Positions 35,550 through 44,491 of a DNA stretch of 64,000 nucleotides are shown piece by piece (position 1 is the stretch's first letter; each line of letters starts with the position of its first letter). Both the position numbers and the translations under genes were made by a program. The DNA comes from Alphaproteobacteria bacterium (GTDB lineage: Bacteria > Pseudomonadota > Alphaproteobacteria > DSM-16000 > Inquilinaceae): assembly GCA_028277405.1 (NCBI GenBank), contig JANQGH010000013.1, forward strand, positions 62,001-126,000. Reading direction: 5' to 3'. The notes under the pieces are model-generated. The model had not been told where the DNA came from. It saw only the letters and a list, made by a program, of their open reading frames with translations, and ran no database searches.

Positions 35550-36494
35550 ATGGCGATGCTCAAGACACTCAGACTTGCGGTTCCGGCGGCCCTGACGGTC
35601 GCCCTGTTTGCCTCGGGCGCGGCGGCGCAGGATTATCCGGACCGGCCGATTACCCTGGTGGTGCCGACGGCCGCGGGGGGCGGCGTCGACACCCAGGCCC
35701 GGGCGCTGGCACCGGCCATGGAAGAGATCCTCGGCCAGCCCGTGCAGGTCGTCAATCGTGGCGGCGCCGGCGGTACCGTCGGCATTCAGAGCCTTGTCCT
35801 GCCGGCCGACCCGGACGGATACACGATCGCCGCTTCGGCCTCCGTCTCGCTGATCGAAAACCCGATCCTTCAGGGCCTCGCCTATGGGCCGGAGGATCTG
35901 ACGATTATCGGGACCACCGGACAGTTCCAGGTCGCCATCGTGGCCTCCGCCGACGCGCCCTATGACACGTGGGAGGACTTCGTCGCCTACGCGCGCGAAA
36001 ACCCGAACACGCGCTGGTACGCCCTTGGCCAAGTCACCGTACCCATCATGAACGCGATTGCCGAGGCCGAGGGGCTTGAGATCGCCATCGTTCCGGGTCA
36101 GGGCGGCGCGACACTCGCGCCGACGCTGATCGCCGGCGACGCCGACGTCTCGATTTCGGGCGGCATCCACACGCCGTTCGTCGAAAGCGGCGATCTGGTG
36201 GTCCTGCTCAGCCTTCTGTCGACGGGCGATCTGATGGCGACGCCCGACGTGCCGTCGGCACAGGAGCTTTACGGGATCTCGATGGAGAACAATCTCGTCA
36301 TCTCCGGCCCCGCCGGCATGTCCGACGATGTCGTGGCGGCCCTGGAAGCGGCGGTTCACACAGCCACAGAAAGCGAGCGGTTCATCGAAACCATGGATAC
36401 GATCCAGTTCCCGGTCGCCTACCGCAGCAGCGCCGATGCGACCCAGTTCCTGAACGACCAGGCCGACAGCACACGCGCGGTCCTGGCAGAATAG
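35550..36494 (+). CDS. tctC: Tripartite tricarboxylate transporter periplasmic binding protein (TctC/Bug family)
   Basis: 314 residues with a Sec signal peptide (LRLAVPAALTVALFASGAAAQ). The mature protein starts DYPDRPITLVVPTAAGGGVDTQARALAPAMEEILGQPVQVVNRGGAGGTVG, the diagnostic Bug opening with the glycine-rich carboxylate-binding loop. GAGGAAG precedes the ATG at the right spacing. First gene of a complete TctC-TctB-TctA set; it captures an organic acid or similar anion in the periplasm. The substrate is unknown; neighbouring sulfatase and enolase-superfamily enzyme suggest a sugar-acid-like or sulfated compound. Confidence 0.92.
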   Translation: MAMLKTLRLAVPAALTVALFASGAAAQDYPDRPITLVVPTAAGGGVDTQARALAPAMEEILGQPVQVVNRGGAGGTVGIQSLVLPADPDGYTIAASASVSLIENPILQGLAYGPEDLTIIGTTGQFQVAIVASADAPYDTWEDFVAYARENPNTRWYALGQVTVPIMNAIAEAEGLEIAIVPGQGGATLAPTLIAGDADVSISGGIHTPFVESGDLVVLLSLLSTGDLMATPDVPSAQELYGISMENNLVISGPAGMSDDVVAALEAAVHTATESERFIETMDTIQFPVAYRSSADATQFLNDQADSTRAVLAE

Positions 36495-36577
36495 GATCAA
36501 GACCGGCGCGGCCTTCGCCCGGGTCGTGCCGGGCCTCCCTGCAAAGCTCAGGACCCCCCGGCTAGGAGGGCCAAGAC

Positions 36578-37009
36578 ATGCAGCGTGACGAACAGGTCCT
36601 CTTCGGCGTGCTCGCCGCCGCGTCGGTGGTGTTCTATTTCTTCATCATCCCGGCCCAGATTCAGGATCCGGACTGGGTGACCGTATCACCCCGCCTGATC
36701 CCCCAGGCCTGCGCCATCGGCATTTTTGTCCTGTCGATCTACAAGTTGCTGACCTCGCTGAAGTTTGCGCGGCCGGGGCTCACGGTCGCCCCGCGCAGCT
36801 ATCTCGTGCTTCTGGCCTGCGTTGCGCTCCCGCTCGCCGCCGCCATCGCGATGCGATGGGTGGGCTTTTGGATTCCGGCGGGCGTCATGGTCGCCGCCTG
36901 CCTGGTCTTGACCGGCATGCGCCAGCCCCTCTGGGTGGTCGGGTTCTCAGTCGCGCTGACCGGCGCGACTTGGTTCCTGCTCGACCTCGCCGGCCTGTAC
37001 ATACGTTAG
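36578..37009 (+). CDS. tctB: Tripartite tricarboxylate transporter small membrane subunit (TctB)
   Basis: 143 residues with about four transmembrane segments (VLFGVLAAASVVFYFFIIP; YLVLLACVALPLAAAIAMRWVGFW; PAGVMVAACLVLTG; VVGFSVALTGATWFLLDLAG). Its size, position between TctC and TctA and the ISPRLIPQ-like segment (VSPRLIPQACAIGIFVLS) fit TctB. GGAGGGCC lies just upstream of the start, and the 10-base gap to tctA indicates one transcript. Confidence 0.88.
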   Translation: MQRDEQVLFGVLAAASVVFYFFIIPAQIQDPDWVTVSPRLIPQACAIGIFVLSIYKLLTSLKFARPGLTVAPRSYLVLLACVALPLAAAIAMRWVGFWIPAGVMVAACLVLTGMRQPLWVVGFSVALTGATWFLLDLAGLYIR

Positions 37010-37019
37010 GAGCGGACCG

Positions 37020-38543
37020 ATGGACACGATCGCCGTCGTCGTTGGGCAATCGTTTACGCTCTACAACGTCCTCTTCGTCGCGGCGGGCATCTTCCTCGGC
37101 TATGTCGTCGGCGCCATTCCGGGGCTGGGCAAGGTGACCGCCGCGGCGATCGCGATCCCGCTGACCTACGCCATGAACCCGGTCAGCGCGATCGGCTTCC
37201 TGGTCGGCATCGCCAAGGGCTCGACCGCCGGCAACGCCGTCTCGGCCATCCTGATCAACACGCCGGGCGAACCGTCCTCGGTTCCCACGGCCATGGATGG
37301 CTATCCGCTGGCCCGCCAAGGCAAGGGCGTCAAGGCGATGAAGATTGCGATCATCGCATCGACGATCGGGGATTTCTGCGCCACCTGGCTGCTGATCTTT
37401 CTCACAGCGCCGCTCGCCAACGTGGCGGTCCAGATCGGCAAGGTCGAGCTGGCCGCAATCCTGATCTTCGCGATGACCTTCATCGCCGCGCTGTCGGGCA
37501 AGTCGCTGTCCAAGGGCCTCATCTCCGGCATGATCGGCATCATCCTGGCCTCCGTCGGCCTTGAGATCGAAACCGGCACGCAACGGCTGACCTTCGGATC
37601 ACTGCTGGTCTTCGACGGCCTGCCGCTGATCGCCATGGCCATCGGCATCGTCGCCGTGGCCGAGATGGTGCTGCAGTTCGAAGAACAGATGTCGCTGCGA
37701 AAGGGCGGCGAGCCCGGCCAGAAAAGTCTGGACTTGAAGACGGGGGAGGAAAACCGGGTAACGGGCAAGGACCTGGCGACAGTCGCACCGACGATCGCGC
37801 GCGGCACTGTCGTCGGCGGCGGTATCGGCCTCTTGCCCGGCCTCGGCGCCGCCATCGCCTCGTTCGCCTCCTACGGCCTGACCCGGCGGCTGTCGAAGGA
37901 CCCCGACAGTTTCGGCAAGGGCAACATCAAGGGCATCGCCGCGGCGGAAAGCGCGGATAACGCCGTCATCCCGTCAAGCCTGATCACGCTGTTCGCCCTC
38001 GGCATCCCGGGCAGCGTCATCGCCGCGATCCTGGCCGCCGGTTTCACCATGCACGGCATCATTCCCGGGCCGCTGATGATGCGCGAGAACCCGGAATTCA
38101 TGCTCGGCCTGTTCGGCTCGATGCTGCTGGCCTCGGTGCTGATGCTGCTGATCGGGTGGATCGGCATGCGTCTTTTCGCACGCGTCATCACCATCCCCTT
38201 CACCTTCCTGTTCTCCGGCGTGATTTTCTTCAGCGTGGTGGGGGCGTATCTGCAAGGCGGCGGAGTCTTCGGCGTTTACATCCTGGTCGTTTTCGGGATC
38301 GTCGGATACTTCCTGAAACGCTTCGACTTTTCTTTCGTCACCTTCATCATCGGTTTCATCATCGGGCCGCAGTTGGAACTGGCGGTGCGCCAGTCGCTGA
38401 TCATCGTCCAGGGCACCAGCGTCTGGGATTATCCCGTCGCCATCGTGTTCGGCATCATCACGCTCGGCGTGATCCTCCGCGTCACCTGGTCGACGGTCAA
38501 ACGGATCACCGGCCCGACACTGTCCGAGGAACTGGATTCGTGA
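37020..38543 (+). CDS. tctA: Tripartite tricarboxylate transporter large permease (TctA)
   Basis: 507 residues, about 11-12 transmembrane segments. TctA hallmarks: GAIPGLGKVTAAAIAIPLTY, GSTAGNAVSAILINTPGEPSSVPTAMDGYPLARQGKG, and a second IPGSVIAAILAAGFTMHGIIPGPLMM. These two inverted-topology motifs form the substrate and cation site of the secondary importer. GTGA overlap with the following IclR regulator suggests the regulator is co-transcribed and co-translated. Confidence 0.93.
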   Translation: MDTIAVVVGQSFTLYNVLFVAAGIFLGYVVGAIPGLGKVTAAAIAIPLTYAMNPVSAIGFLVGIAKGSTAGNAVSAILINTPGEPSSVPTAMDGYPLARQGKGVKAMKIAIIASTIGDFCATWLLIFLTAPLANVAVQIGKVELAAILIFAMTFIAALSGKSLSKGLISGMIGIILASVGLEIETGTQRLTFGSLLVFDGLPLIAMAIGIVAVAEMVLQFEEQMSLRKGGEPGQKSLDLKTGEENRVTGKDLATVAPTIARGTVVGGGIGLLPGLGAAIASFASYGLTRRLSKDPDSFGKGNIKGIAAAESADNAVIPSSLITLFALGIPGSVIAAILAAGFTMHGIIPGPLMMRENPEFMLGLFGSMLLASVLMLLIGWIGMRLFARVITIPFTFLFSGVIFFSVVGAYLQGGGVFGVYILVVFGIVGYFLKRFDFSFVTFIIGFIIGPQLELAVRQSLIIVQGTSVWDYPVAIVFGIITLGVILRVTWSTVKRITGPTLSEELDS

Positions 38544-39433
38544 CGACCGCGAGCGATCCCGAAGACGGCGCGGTGGACGGCAACGGTCCGGCAGCTTTCG
38601 GACTGGAACGGGACATGCTATCTCATATTCCGACAATCGGTTCTTGGAATACGATAGACATGCATCTGGAACGCCTCATCCGCATCCTGGAGGTCGTGGC
38701 GATCTCGGGCGGTACCATCTCGGTCAGCGAGATCAGTGCCGCCACCGGCTATCCGATGCCGTCCTGCTACCGGCTGGTGCAGGATCTGAAGGCCGCTGGC
38801 CTGCTGGAGTCTCCGAAGCGGGGGCTTTTCCGCGTCGGCGAGCGGTTCCACCGCATCTCCCGCCTGGACAGAAGCGATGTTGAAGTGAGCCAGATTGCCG
38901 AACCGTACCTGCAAAAGACGGCCGACGACTACGGCGTCGCCTGTTTCCTGGCGCGGCTACGCGGCCAAGGGGTTGAGATCACGCAAGTCGCTACGCCTCG
39001 GGACGGGGCCGTGTCCTTCCTGCATCCCGGCCTCGGCTTCCGGCCCCGGCACGCCTGTTCCTGCGCCAAGGTCATCGCGGCCTATTCCGGGCCGGACCTG
39101 ATTGAGGATCTGTTCAAAGGAGATCTGCGGCAATACACGGCGTTCACCCGCACCGACCCCGACGACCTGAACGCGGATTTCCAGGTGATCCGCGAGCGGG
39201 GCTATGGCGAATGCGTGCAGGAGCTGGAACTGGGCATCTGCTCGGTCGCCGCACCCGTCCGTCTGGAGGAACTCGGTGTCGGCCTCAGCGTGGCGGCGAC
39301 CGGGTCGCTGCGCGTTTTCACCGAGGATTTCCGATCCCGTATCGGCGCCGCGCTGATCACGCTGGCGGACGATCTGGCTGCCGAGCTTGGCCGGTCGTTC
39401 GACCTGGACCACCCTGTCGCCGTGCGGGCGTGA
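38540..39433 (+). CDS. IclR-family transcriptional regulator
   Basis: 297 residues from the GTG that overlaps the tctA stop (GTGA). Winged helix ERLIRILEVVAISGGTISVSEISAATGYPMPSCYRLVQDLKAAGLL (about residues 43-88), then the GAF-like effector domain VSFLHPGLGFRPRHACSCAKVIAAY to RVFTEDFRSRIGAALITLADDLA. IclR proteins are usually near 250-270 residues, so a start at ATG 38616 or 38660 is also possible; the 40-residue leader is rich in Asp/Gly and may not be translated. Encoded at the end of the tct operon, with possible autoregulation. Confidence 0.87.
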   Translation: MTTASDPEDGAVDGNGPAAFGLERDMLSHIPTIGSWNTIDMHLERLIRILEVVAISGGTISVSEISAATGYPMPSCYRLVQDLKAAGLLESPKRGLFRVGERFHRISRLDRSDVEVSQIAEPYLQKTADDYGVACFLARLRGQGVEITQVATPRDGAVSFLHPGLGFRPRHACSCAKVIAAYSGPDLIEDLFKGDLRQYTAFTRTDPDDLNADFQVIRERGYGECVQELELGICSVAAPVRLEELGVGLSVAATGSLRVFTEDFRSRIGAALITLADDLAAELGRSFDLDHPVAVRA

Positions 39434-39493
39434 ACACTTCTCCGGGGCGCGCCTCGGCGCATCGGAAGACCTAAACAGCGGGCGACGCCCAGC

Positions 39494-40465
39494 TCAGTTC
39501 AGCGCCGGCAGACGCCCGGCCTCATGCAAGGCGACGAAGGCGGCGTGGGTCGAACGGATGCCGTCCGCCATCGCAACTGACGGATAGTCGAGATGCGCGC
39601 GAACCGGGCCGTCATCCATGTCGGGCGGAAACGGGAACGGCGTGCCGCTGACGGTGATCCGTGCTTCGGGCGCCACCATCATCAGGATCTTCAGCCCGTT
39701 CTCCACCGTGTCGCAAGTTCCATTGAGGTCGAACACGTGGCCCCCGTCGCCGTCCCGCGAGACCGCGGCGATGAAGGCGGCGGCCGCCTCGCCAGCGTGT
39801 AGCCAGCTTAGCGGGCCGGAGAACGTGATCTCGTAGGGCTGACCAAGGACGGCGGCTTGGATCGCAAGGGTGAACTTAGCGCTGACACCCTGGTCGCGCG
39901 CGACGCCGTAAACGACGTTGGGGCGCAAACCGACGCTCGGCACCTGCCAGTCCTGCCAATAGACCGAAGCGGTCTGTTCGTTCGCAACCTTGTAGGCACC
40001 GTAAAGGGTGGGCAGCCAGCGCCCGCCCGGTGGCATGCCATGGGCGGCGACCGAGCTGGCATAGACCGTGCGCTTGATCCCCGACGCCCGCGCCGCCTCA
40101 AGCACGTTGATCGTCCCCTCCACATTGACGCGCGCGCCGAGCGCGGGGTTTGCAGCGCAGAAGGGCACTTGCAGCCCGGCGTAGTGGATGATCGCTCGGA
40201 CACCGTGGCGCTCGACCAACCCCCGAAACCCCGCGCCGTCGGTGATGTCGTCGGTCTCCCAGATCAGGTTCGCGGCAGCCTCTTCGCCCATGACCATGGC
40301 CGGGCGATAGCGGTCGTCGCGCAGATCGAAGGCCACGGTCGGCACGCCCGACGCCTGCAAGATCGCCAGAGTCCAGGCACCAAGACAGCCGCCGGCCCCC
40401 GTCACCAGGACTGGCCCATCGAACTGGGCGGGATCGGTCACAAACGGTTCGGCTAACGCATACAT
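39494..40465 (-). CDS. NAD-dependent epimerase/dehydratase family protein (extended SDR)
   Basis: 323 residues from ATG 40465, preceded by GGGAGGGAG. Rossmann motif VLVTGAGGCLGAWTLAIL (residues about 18-35), Asp of VAFDLRDDRY that picks NAD over NADP, catalytic YASSVAAHG and YGAYKVANE (YxxxK). It resembles uronate/aldose dehydrogenases and UDP-sugar epimerases; with the nearby enolase-superfamily and FAH-family genes a role in sugar-acid oxidation is plausible but not shown. It follows osmC by 25 bases on the same strand and may share its promoter. Confidence 0.85.
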   Translation of the reverse strand: MYALAEPFVTDPAQFDGPVLVTGAGGCLGAWTLAILQASGVPTVAFDLRDDRYRPAMVMGEEAAANLIWETDDITDGAGFRGLVERHGVRAIIHYAGLQVPFCAANPALGARVNVEGTINVLEAARASGIKRTVYASSVAAHGMPPGGRWLPTLYGAYKVANEQTASVYWQDWQVPSVGLRPNVVYGVARDQGVSAKFTLAIQAAVLGQPYEITFSGPLSWLHAGEAAAAFIAAVSRDGDGGHVFDLNGTCDTVENGLKILMMVAPEARITVSGTPFPFPPDMDDGPVRAHLDYPSVAMADGIRSTHAAFVALHEAGRLPALN

Positions 40466-40490
40466 CGGATCTCCCTCCCCCAACGACCGT

Positions 40491-40937
40491 TCAGATCTTG
40501 ACGGCCATGTCGCAATCGAGCGCGTTGGCCACGAAGCAGTAGCGATGGGCACGTTCGTGCATCTCTTCAAGCGCGTCGCGCGGCACGTCGTGGCCGGGCT
40601 CAAACTCGACCTTTGGATGCAGCGTGATGGCACCAATCTTGGTACGTCCGTCCGGCGTCTTGCCAAGCGTCGCGACCGCCCGGTCCTGGTAACGCCTGAC
40701 CTTCCACTTCATCTTCGCCGCGAGCGCGACGAAGGTCATCATATGGCACGAGCTCAGCGCCGCAGCCATCGCCTCCTCGGGGTTGGCGAAGCGCGGATCG
40801 CCGCCATAGTCGGGTGCGGAGGTCATTGTCGCAGCCAGCCCGCCTGAGAAGGTCATGCGGTGATTGGGCGAGTATTTGCCCGGCGAAAGCTCCTGACTCC
40901 CAAGCGACCAGCTCAACTCGGCGACATGTTCTGACAC
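40491..40937 (-). CDS. OsmC/Ohr-family protein
   Basis: 148 residues from GTG 40937 (an ATG at 40970 with GAGG before it is the alternative and adds 11). OsmC fold with Cys in AALSSCHMMTFVALAAKM and a second Cys near the C-terminus (CFVANALDCDMAVKI), the pair that reduces organic hydroperoxides in Ohr/OsmC. Divergent from the crotonase gene across a short AT-rich region holding paired inverted repeats, so oxidative or acyl-related regulation is possible. Confidence 0.83.
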   Translation of the reverse strand: MSEHVAELSWSLGSQELSPGKYSPNHRMTFSGGLAATMTSAPDYGGDPRFANPEEAMAAALSSCHMMTFVALAAKMKWKVRRYQDRAVATLGKTPDGRTKIGAITLHPKVEFEPGHDVPRDALEEMHERAHRYCFVANALDCDMAVKI

Positions 40938-41001
40938 GGCAGCTTCCCCCGGCTGATCGGTGCAAGGCATGCCGCCTCGCGACAAGATTCCTGTAGCACA
41001 T

Positions 41002-41041
41002 ATTATCGAAAAATGATAGCAACATATCATAATTCGATAAT
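41002..41041. promoter_or_regulatory. Paired operators TATC-N7-GATA in the osmC/crotonase divergent promoter
   Basis: Two 15-bp inverted repeats, TATCGAAAAATGATA (41004-41018) and TATCATAATTCGATA (41025-41039), are spaced 21 bp apart centre to centre, two helical turns. The whole block is itself nearly palindromic, ATTATCGAA...TTCGATAAT. AT-rich in GC-rich surroundings, it is a likely site for a dimeric repressor or activator of both genes; the regulator is not identified. Confidence 0.65.
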
Positions 41042-41073
41042 CAAGAACCGGGACATCGAGAGGGGCGCAAGAT

Positions 41074-41889
41074 ATGAATGCAGAGACCGACACCATCGAG
41101 AGCCCGGTTCTGGTCGACATCGCAAGCGGCGTGGCGACGGTCTCCCTGAACCGGCCGAAATCGATCAACGCGCTCAGCGAGGACATGCTCGCAGCGCTTC
41201 ACTCCGCCTGGGACGCCATCGCAAAGAGGCGCGACATCAAGGCGGTCATCCTGCGCGGCGCGGGCGACCATTTCTGCGCCGGCCATAACCTCAAGGAGAT
41301 GACGGCGCGGCGCCGGGACACGGATGGCGGCCACCAGTACTTCAACGATCTCTTCGCCACCTGTTCGACGATGATGACTTCGATCGTGACGCTGCCGCAG
41401 CCGGTCATCGCCGAGGTCACGGGCATCGCAACAGCCGCCGGCTGCCAATTGGTTGCCGCCTGCGACTTGGCCGTGGCCGCGGACAATGCCCGCTTCGCGA
41501 CTTCGGGCGTCAATATCGGGCTGTTCTGCTCCACGCCGATGGTGGCCCTTAGCCGGAACGTCTCGCGCAAGCAGGCCATGGAAATGCTGCTGCTTGGCGA
41601 CTTCATCGATGCTGCCCGGGCGGAACGTATCGGACTGGTCAACCGGGTGGTGCCGGCATCGGAGGTCGCAGCAACCGCCCGCGCCATGGCCGATACGATC
41701 GTCGGCAAGTCACCCGTCGCGGTGAAGATCGGCAAGGAAGCGTTCTACAAGCAGGCCGAGATGGAACTGGGGGCGGCCTACGACTTCGCCGGCAAGGCGA
41801 TGGCCGAAAACATGATGGCACGCGATGCCGAGGCCGGGATCGGCGCCTTCGTGGCCAAGAAGCCGATGCCCAATTGGACAGGAGATTGA
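41074..41889 (+). CDS. Enoyl-CoA hydratase/isomerase family protein (ECHDC3-like)
   Basis: 271 residues. Crotonase fold with oxyanion-hole strands LRGAGDHFCAGHNLKEM and GIATAAGCQLVAACDLAVAA. The following ARFATSGVNIGLFCSTPMVALSRNVSRKQAMEMLLLGDFI is characteristic of the ECHDC3 group; the two glutamates used by classical enoyl-CoA hydratase are not at their usual places, so hydration of a simple enoyl-CoA is unlikely. It is one base apart from the following FAH-family gene and divergent from osmC. Exact reaction unknown. Confidence 0.86.
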   Translation: MNAETDTIESPVLVDIASGVATVSLNRPKSINALSEDMLAALHSAWDAIAKRRDIKAVILRGAGDHFCAGHNLKEMTARRRDTDGGHQYFNDLFATCSTMMTSIVTLPQPVIAEVTGIATAAGCQLVAACDLAVAADNARFATSGVNIGLFCSTPMVALSRNVSRKQAMEMLLLGDFIDAARAERIGLVNRVVPASEVAATARAMADTIVGKSPVAVKIGKEAFYKQAEMELGAAYDFAGKAMAENMMARDAEAGIGAFVAKKPMPNWTGD

Positions 41890-41890
41890 C

Positions 41891-42733
41891 ATGAAGCTCT
41901 GCCGCCTGCGCAAGGGGGCCAAGGTCCTGCCCGGCGCCCTGGTCGACGACGTTCACTACGATCTGTCTTCGGTCGTCCCGGACTTCGATGCCGATTTCTT
42001 CGCCGGCGACGGGCTCGACCGGCTGACCGGCTTCGACCTTTCCGCCCTGCCCGAGGTCGCAGACCATGAGGGCTTCGCGCCGGCCATCTCCGGGCCGTCA
42101 AAGATCGTCTGCGTGGGCCTGAACTATTTCGACCATGCGAAAGAGGCCGGTATGGAGATCCCCGAGGAACCGGTGATCTTCCTGAAAGCACCCTCCAGCC
42201 TGTCCGGCGCAACCGACCCGATCCCCTATCCGCCGACCGCGCGCATGCTCGACTGGGAGGTCGAACTGGCCCTGGTCATCGGCAGGCGGACGAAGTACGC
42301 CACCGCCGACACCGCCATAGGCAGCGTCGCGGGCTACATGATCCTAAACGACGTCTCCGACCGGCACTGGCAGCTCAAGCGCAGCGGCCAATGGACCAAG
42401 GGCAAAAGCCATGATGGCTTCACCCCCATCGGGCCTTATCTGGCACTGGCGCATACCGTCGCCGATCCGCATGGGCTGTCGATGGAGTTGAAGGTGAACG
42501 CCACGACCATGCAGAAGGGTTCGACCTCCGACTTCATCTTCGACATTCCGACGGTGATCGCCCATGTCTCGGAGTTCATGACGCTCGAGCCCGGCGACAT
42601 CATCACAACCGGCACGCCGGCCGGGGTCGGGTTCGGAATGGACCCGCAGGTTTTCCTGAAGCCCGGTGACCTGGTGGAAGTAACGATAGCAGGGCTGGGG
42701 ACACAGCGGCAGACTGTGGTGGCAGGCGGCTAG
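41891..42733 (+). CDS. Fumarylacetoacetate hydrolase (FAH) family protein
   Basis: 280 residues from ATG 41891 preceded by AGGAG. FAH fold: KIVCVGLNYFDHAKEAG, metal-binding E123 and E125 in DWEVELALVIG and D154 in ILNDVSDR, and C-terminal LEPGDIITTGTPAGVGFG. Members hydrolyse or decarboxylate beta-diketo or 2-oxo acids, including ureidoglycolate lyase-like and 2,4-diketo-3-deoxy-sugar-acid hydrolases. Operon partner of the crotonase-like gene. The presence of an enolase-superfamily dehydratase and an SDR nearby is consistent with a sugar-acid route ending in a diketo acid, as an inference. Confidence 0.87.
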   Translation: MKLCRLRKGAKVLPGALVDDVHYDLSSVVPDFDADFFAGDGLDRLTGFDLSALPEVADHEGFAPAISGPSKIVCVGLNYFDHAKEAGMEIPEEPVIFLKAPSSLSGATDPIPYPPTARMLDWEVELALVIGRRTKYATADTAIGSVAGYMILNDVSDRHWQLKRSGQWTKGKSHDGFTPIGPYLALAHTVADPHGLSMELKVNATTMQKGSTSDFIFDIPTVIAHVSEFMTLEPGDIITTGTPAGVGFGMDPQVFLKPGDLVEVTIAGLGTQRQTVVAGG

Positions 42734-43321
42734 GACGTCGATGAAGGCTGCAACGCCGGGGCGGTCGGACGTCGCGTCAGCCTTTCAGGGTTGAACGGTC
42801 GCCGGCGGACGCCGACGGGCCGAAAACCCTTCGCAGTTCAGCCACGCCGCTCGGCACGTCTTCGGCGGCGAGGCTGGCCAAGGGCATACTTCCAGGCAGC
42901 TCAAGAAACTCGCCCTGGTTGAATGCTGAACTCGCACGATCGTCTTATTGCGCGCCACATGACAACGAGCCAGCCAAGGTCGCGTTACCGATTGCACACC
43001 GGCTGCTGCTGTTGAATAAACCTCAAATACTGTTGTCCCTTGGTAGTGGTCTCGAACCCTTCAGAAACCGGCCACGTACGGTCATTGCCATGAACCTGGA
43101 GGCAATGAGGTCGTAACGATCAACGAGACTTGACGTGTTGGCAGCCCTGGCGACATCGCAGAGCTATCCGCCGGCAGGCCGGAGTTGATGGTGGCAAGGC
43201 TCGCGGGACCTTCCGGACTGAAGGGCGATCGCTTCGTTGCCTCTGGAGCAGTCCAAATCAAGGGTTCTGCAATCCATTTCTGGATAAGCGAACCGCCTAA
43301 AGCCCCGAGGTCGCGTCGGCC
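42734..43321. other. 588-base region without a supported intact gene
   Basis: No intact gene. On the minus strand from about 42950 down to a TGA near 42781 there is a short frame with protein-like codon use (includes LASLAAEDVPSGVAELRR) cut by a stop upstream, which may be a remnant of a decayed gene. The rest, including the 200 bases before the MFS gene, shows no clear operator or promoter. Confidence 0.4.
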
Positions 43322-44491
43322 ATGGTGAGCAGCGTTTCGACGTTCCTGGCCCTATGGCTGGCGATGGCGGTCTACAACCTTTGCCTTTCGGTCTATCATC
43401 CAGCGCTGTATCTGGAGCTGGATGCTGACAATTTCAGCGCGACCTATATCAGCTTTGCCTCGGCAATCTGTCAGGTAGGCTTCTTTGCCGCCGGCGCGTT
43501 GACACCCTTCATCGCGCGAACCTTTTCCGCGCGCGTGTCCCTGCTGGCAGCCTTCCCGCTGATGGCCTTGTTGGTGCTGGCTACGCACTATTTCGCAGCC
43601 AGCCCCCTGCTGTTTCTCGTTGAATTCACGATCGGCCTGATCGCAGCGACGATCAAGATCCGCATCAAATCCTCCTTGGTGGTCCTGGCCACGTCGCATC
43701 GCCGGAGTACGGTCCTGAGCGTGGTTGGATTGGGAGGATCTCTGGCTTGGGTTCTGGGCCCTTACCTCGCCGGGCAAACGGACGTCTACGGCTGGCGGCC
43801 ATTCGAAATCGGTGCTGCAAGCCTGTTGGTAATGGTTCCCATTTTTTTGATGCTTTCCAAGGACCCATCGATTGACACCAGAAAAACGGTCGAACGCGAA
43901 GACAGGCAGTCAGGCCTGCTGGAACAGGTGCGTCGGCAGCCAAATCTTGTGCTCATCCCCTTGTGCATCGCCCTGATCGGCTCTCCGTTTCGCGCGTTGT
44001 TGCCCATCTATGGGGAGCAAGCCCTGGGTTTGGAGGCGCAGCAGGCCGCCACCCTTCTGTCCTGGCTGGGCGCGGGCTCATTAGTTCTGGCGGTTCCCGT
44101 CGCTTGGCTCGGCGATCGCCTGGGCGTCCGCCGGGTCCTGATTGCCGCCGCGGTGGTGATCGCCGTGGCCTGCGGGTATCTCTACCAAGCAAGTGCGGAG
44201 AGCCTTTCCGTCGAGACGGCGATCTTTCTGATGTCCGGCCTTAAGGCGGCGATGTCTCACGTCGCGCTGGCCTTCGTCGTCGGCCGGCTTTCATTGTCGC
44301 AAGTCCCGGCTATGGTTGCGGTGTTTATCGTGGCGGGGAAGGTTGGTTCGATTGCCGGCACGATCAGTGCGGGCGCCATGATGACGGAGTACGGTCCCCA
44401 CGCCTTGTTCGTCGTTCCCGGTGCCGCGGCGATCGCCTTATGCATCTCGCTGCTGCAGACCGGCGCGGCGGAGCCAGAGGCCGCTCGATGA
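43322..44491 (+). CDS. Major facilitator superfamily transporter
   Basis: 389 residues with about 12 transmembrane segments, for example FLALWLAMAVYNLCLSVYHPAL, and a basic loop after TM2. The central cytoplasmic loop (SKDPSIDTRKTVEREDRQSGLLEQVRRQ) is in the expected place between halves. MFS permeases exchange small molecules with cation or antiport coupling; the substrate is unknown. Its last codons overlap the start of the following sulfotransferase (ATGA), so a role in exporting or importing a sulfated compound or glycan precursor is possible. Confidence 0.85.
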   Translation: MVSSVSTFLALWLAMAVYNLCLSVYHPALYLELDADNFSATYISFASAICQVGFFAAGALTPFIARTFSARVSLLAAFPLMALLVLATHYFAASPLLFLVEFTIGLIAATIKIRIKSSLVVLATSHRRSTVLSVVGLGGSLAWVLGPYLAGQTDVYGWRPFEIGAASLLVMVPIFLMLSKDPSIDTRKTVEREDRQSGLLEQVRRQPNLVLIPLCIALIGSPFRALLPIYGEQALGLEAQQAATLLSWLGAGSLVLAVPVAWLGDRLGVRRVLIAAAVVIAVACGYLYQASAESLSVETAIFLMSGLKAAMSHVALAFVVGRLSLSQVPAMVAVFIVAGKVGSIAGTISAGAMMTEYGPHALFVVPGAAAIALCISLLQTGAAEPEAAR

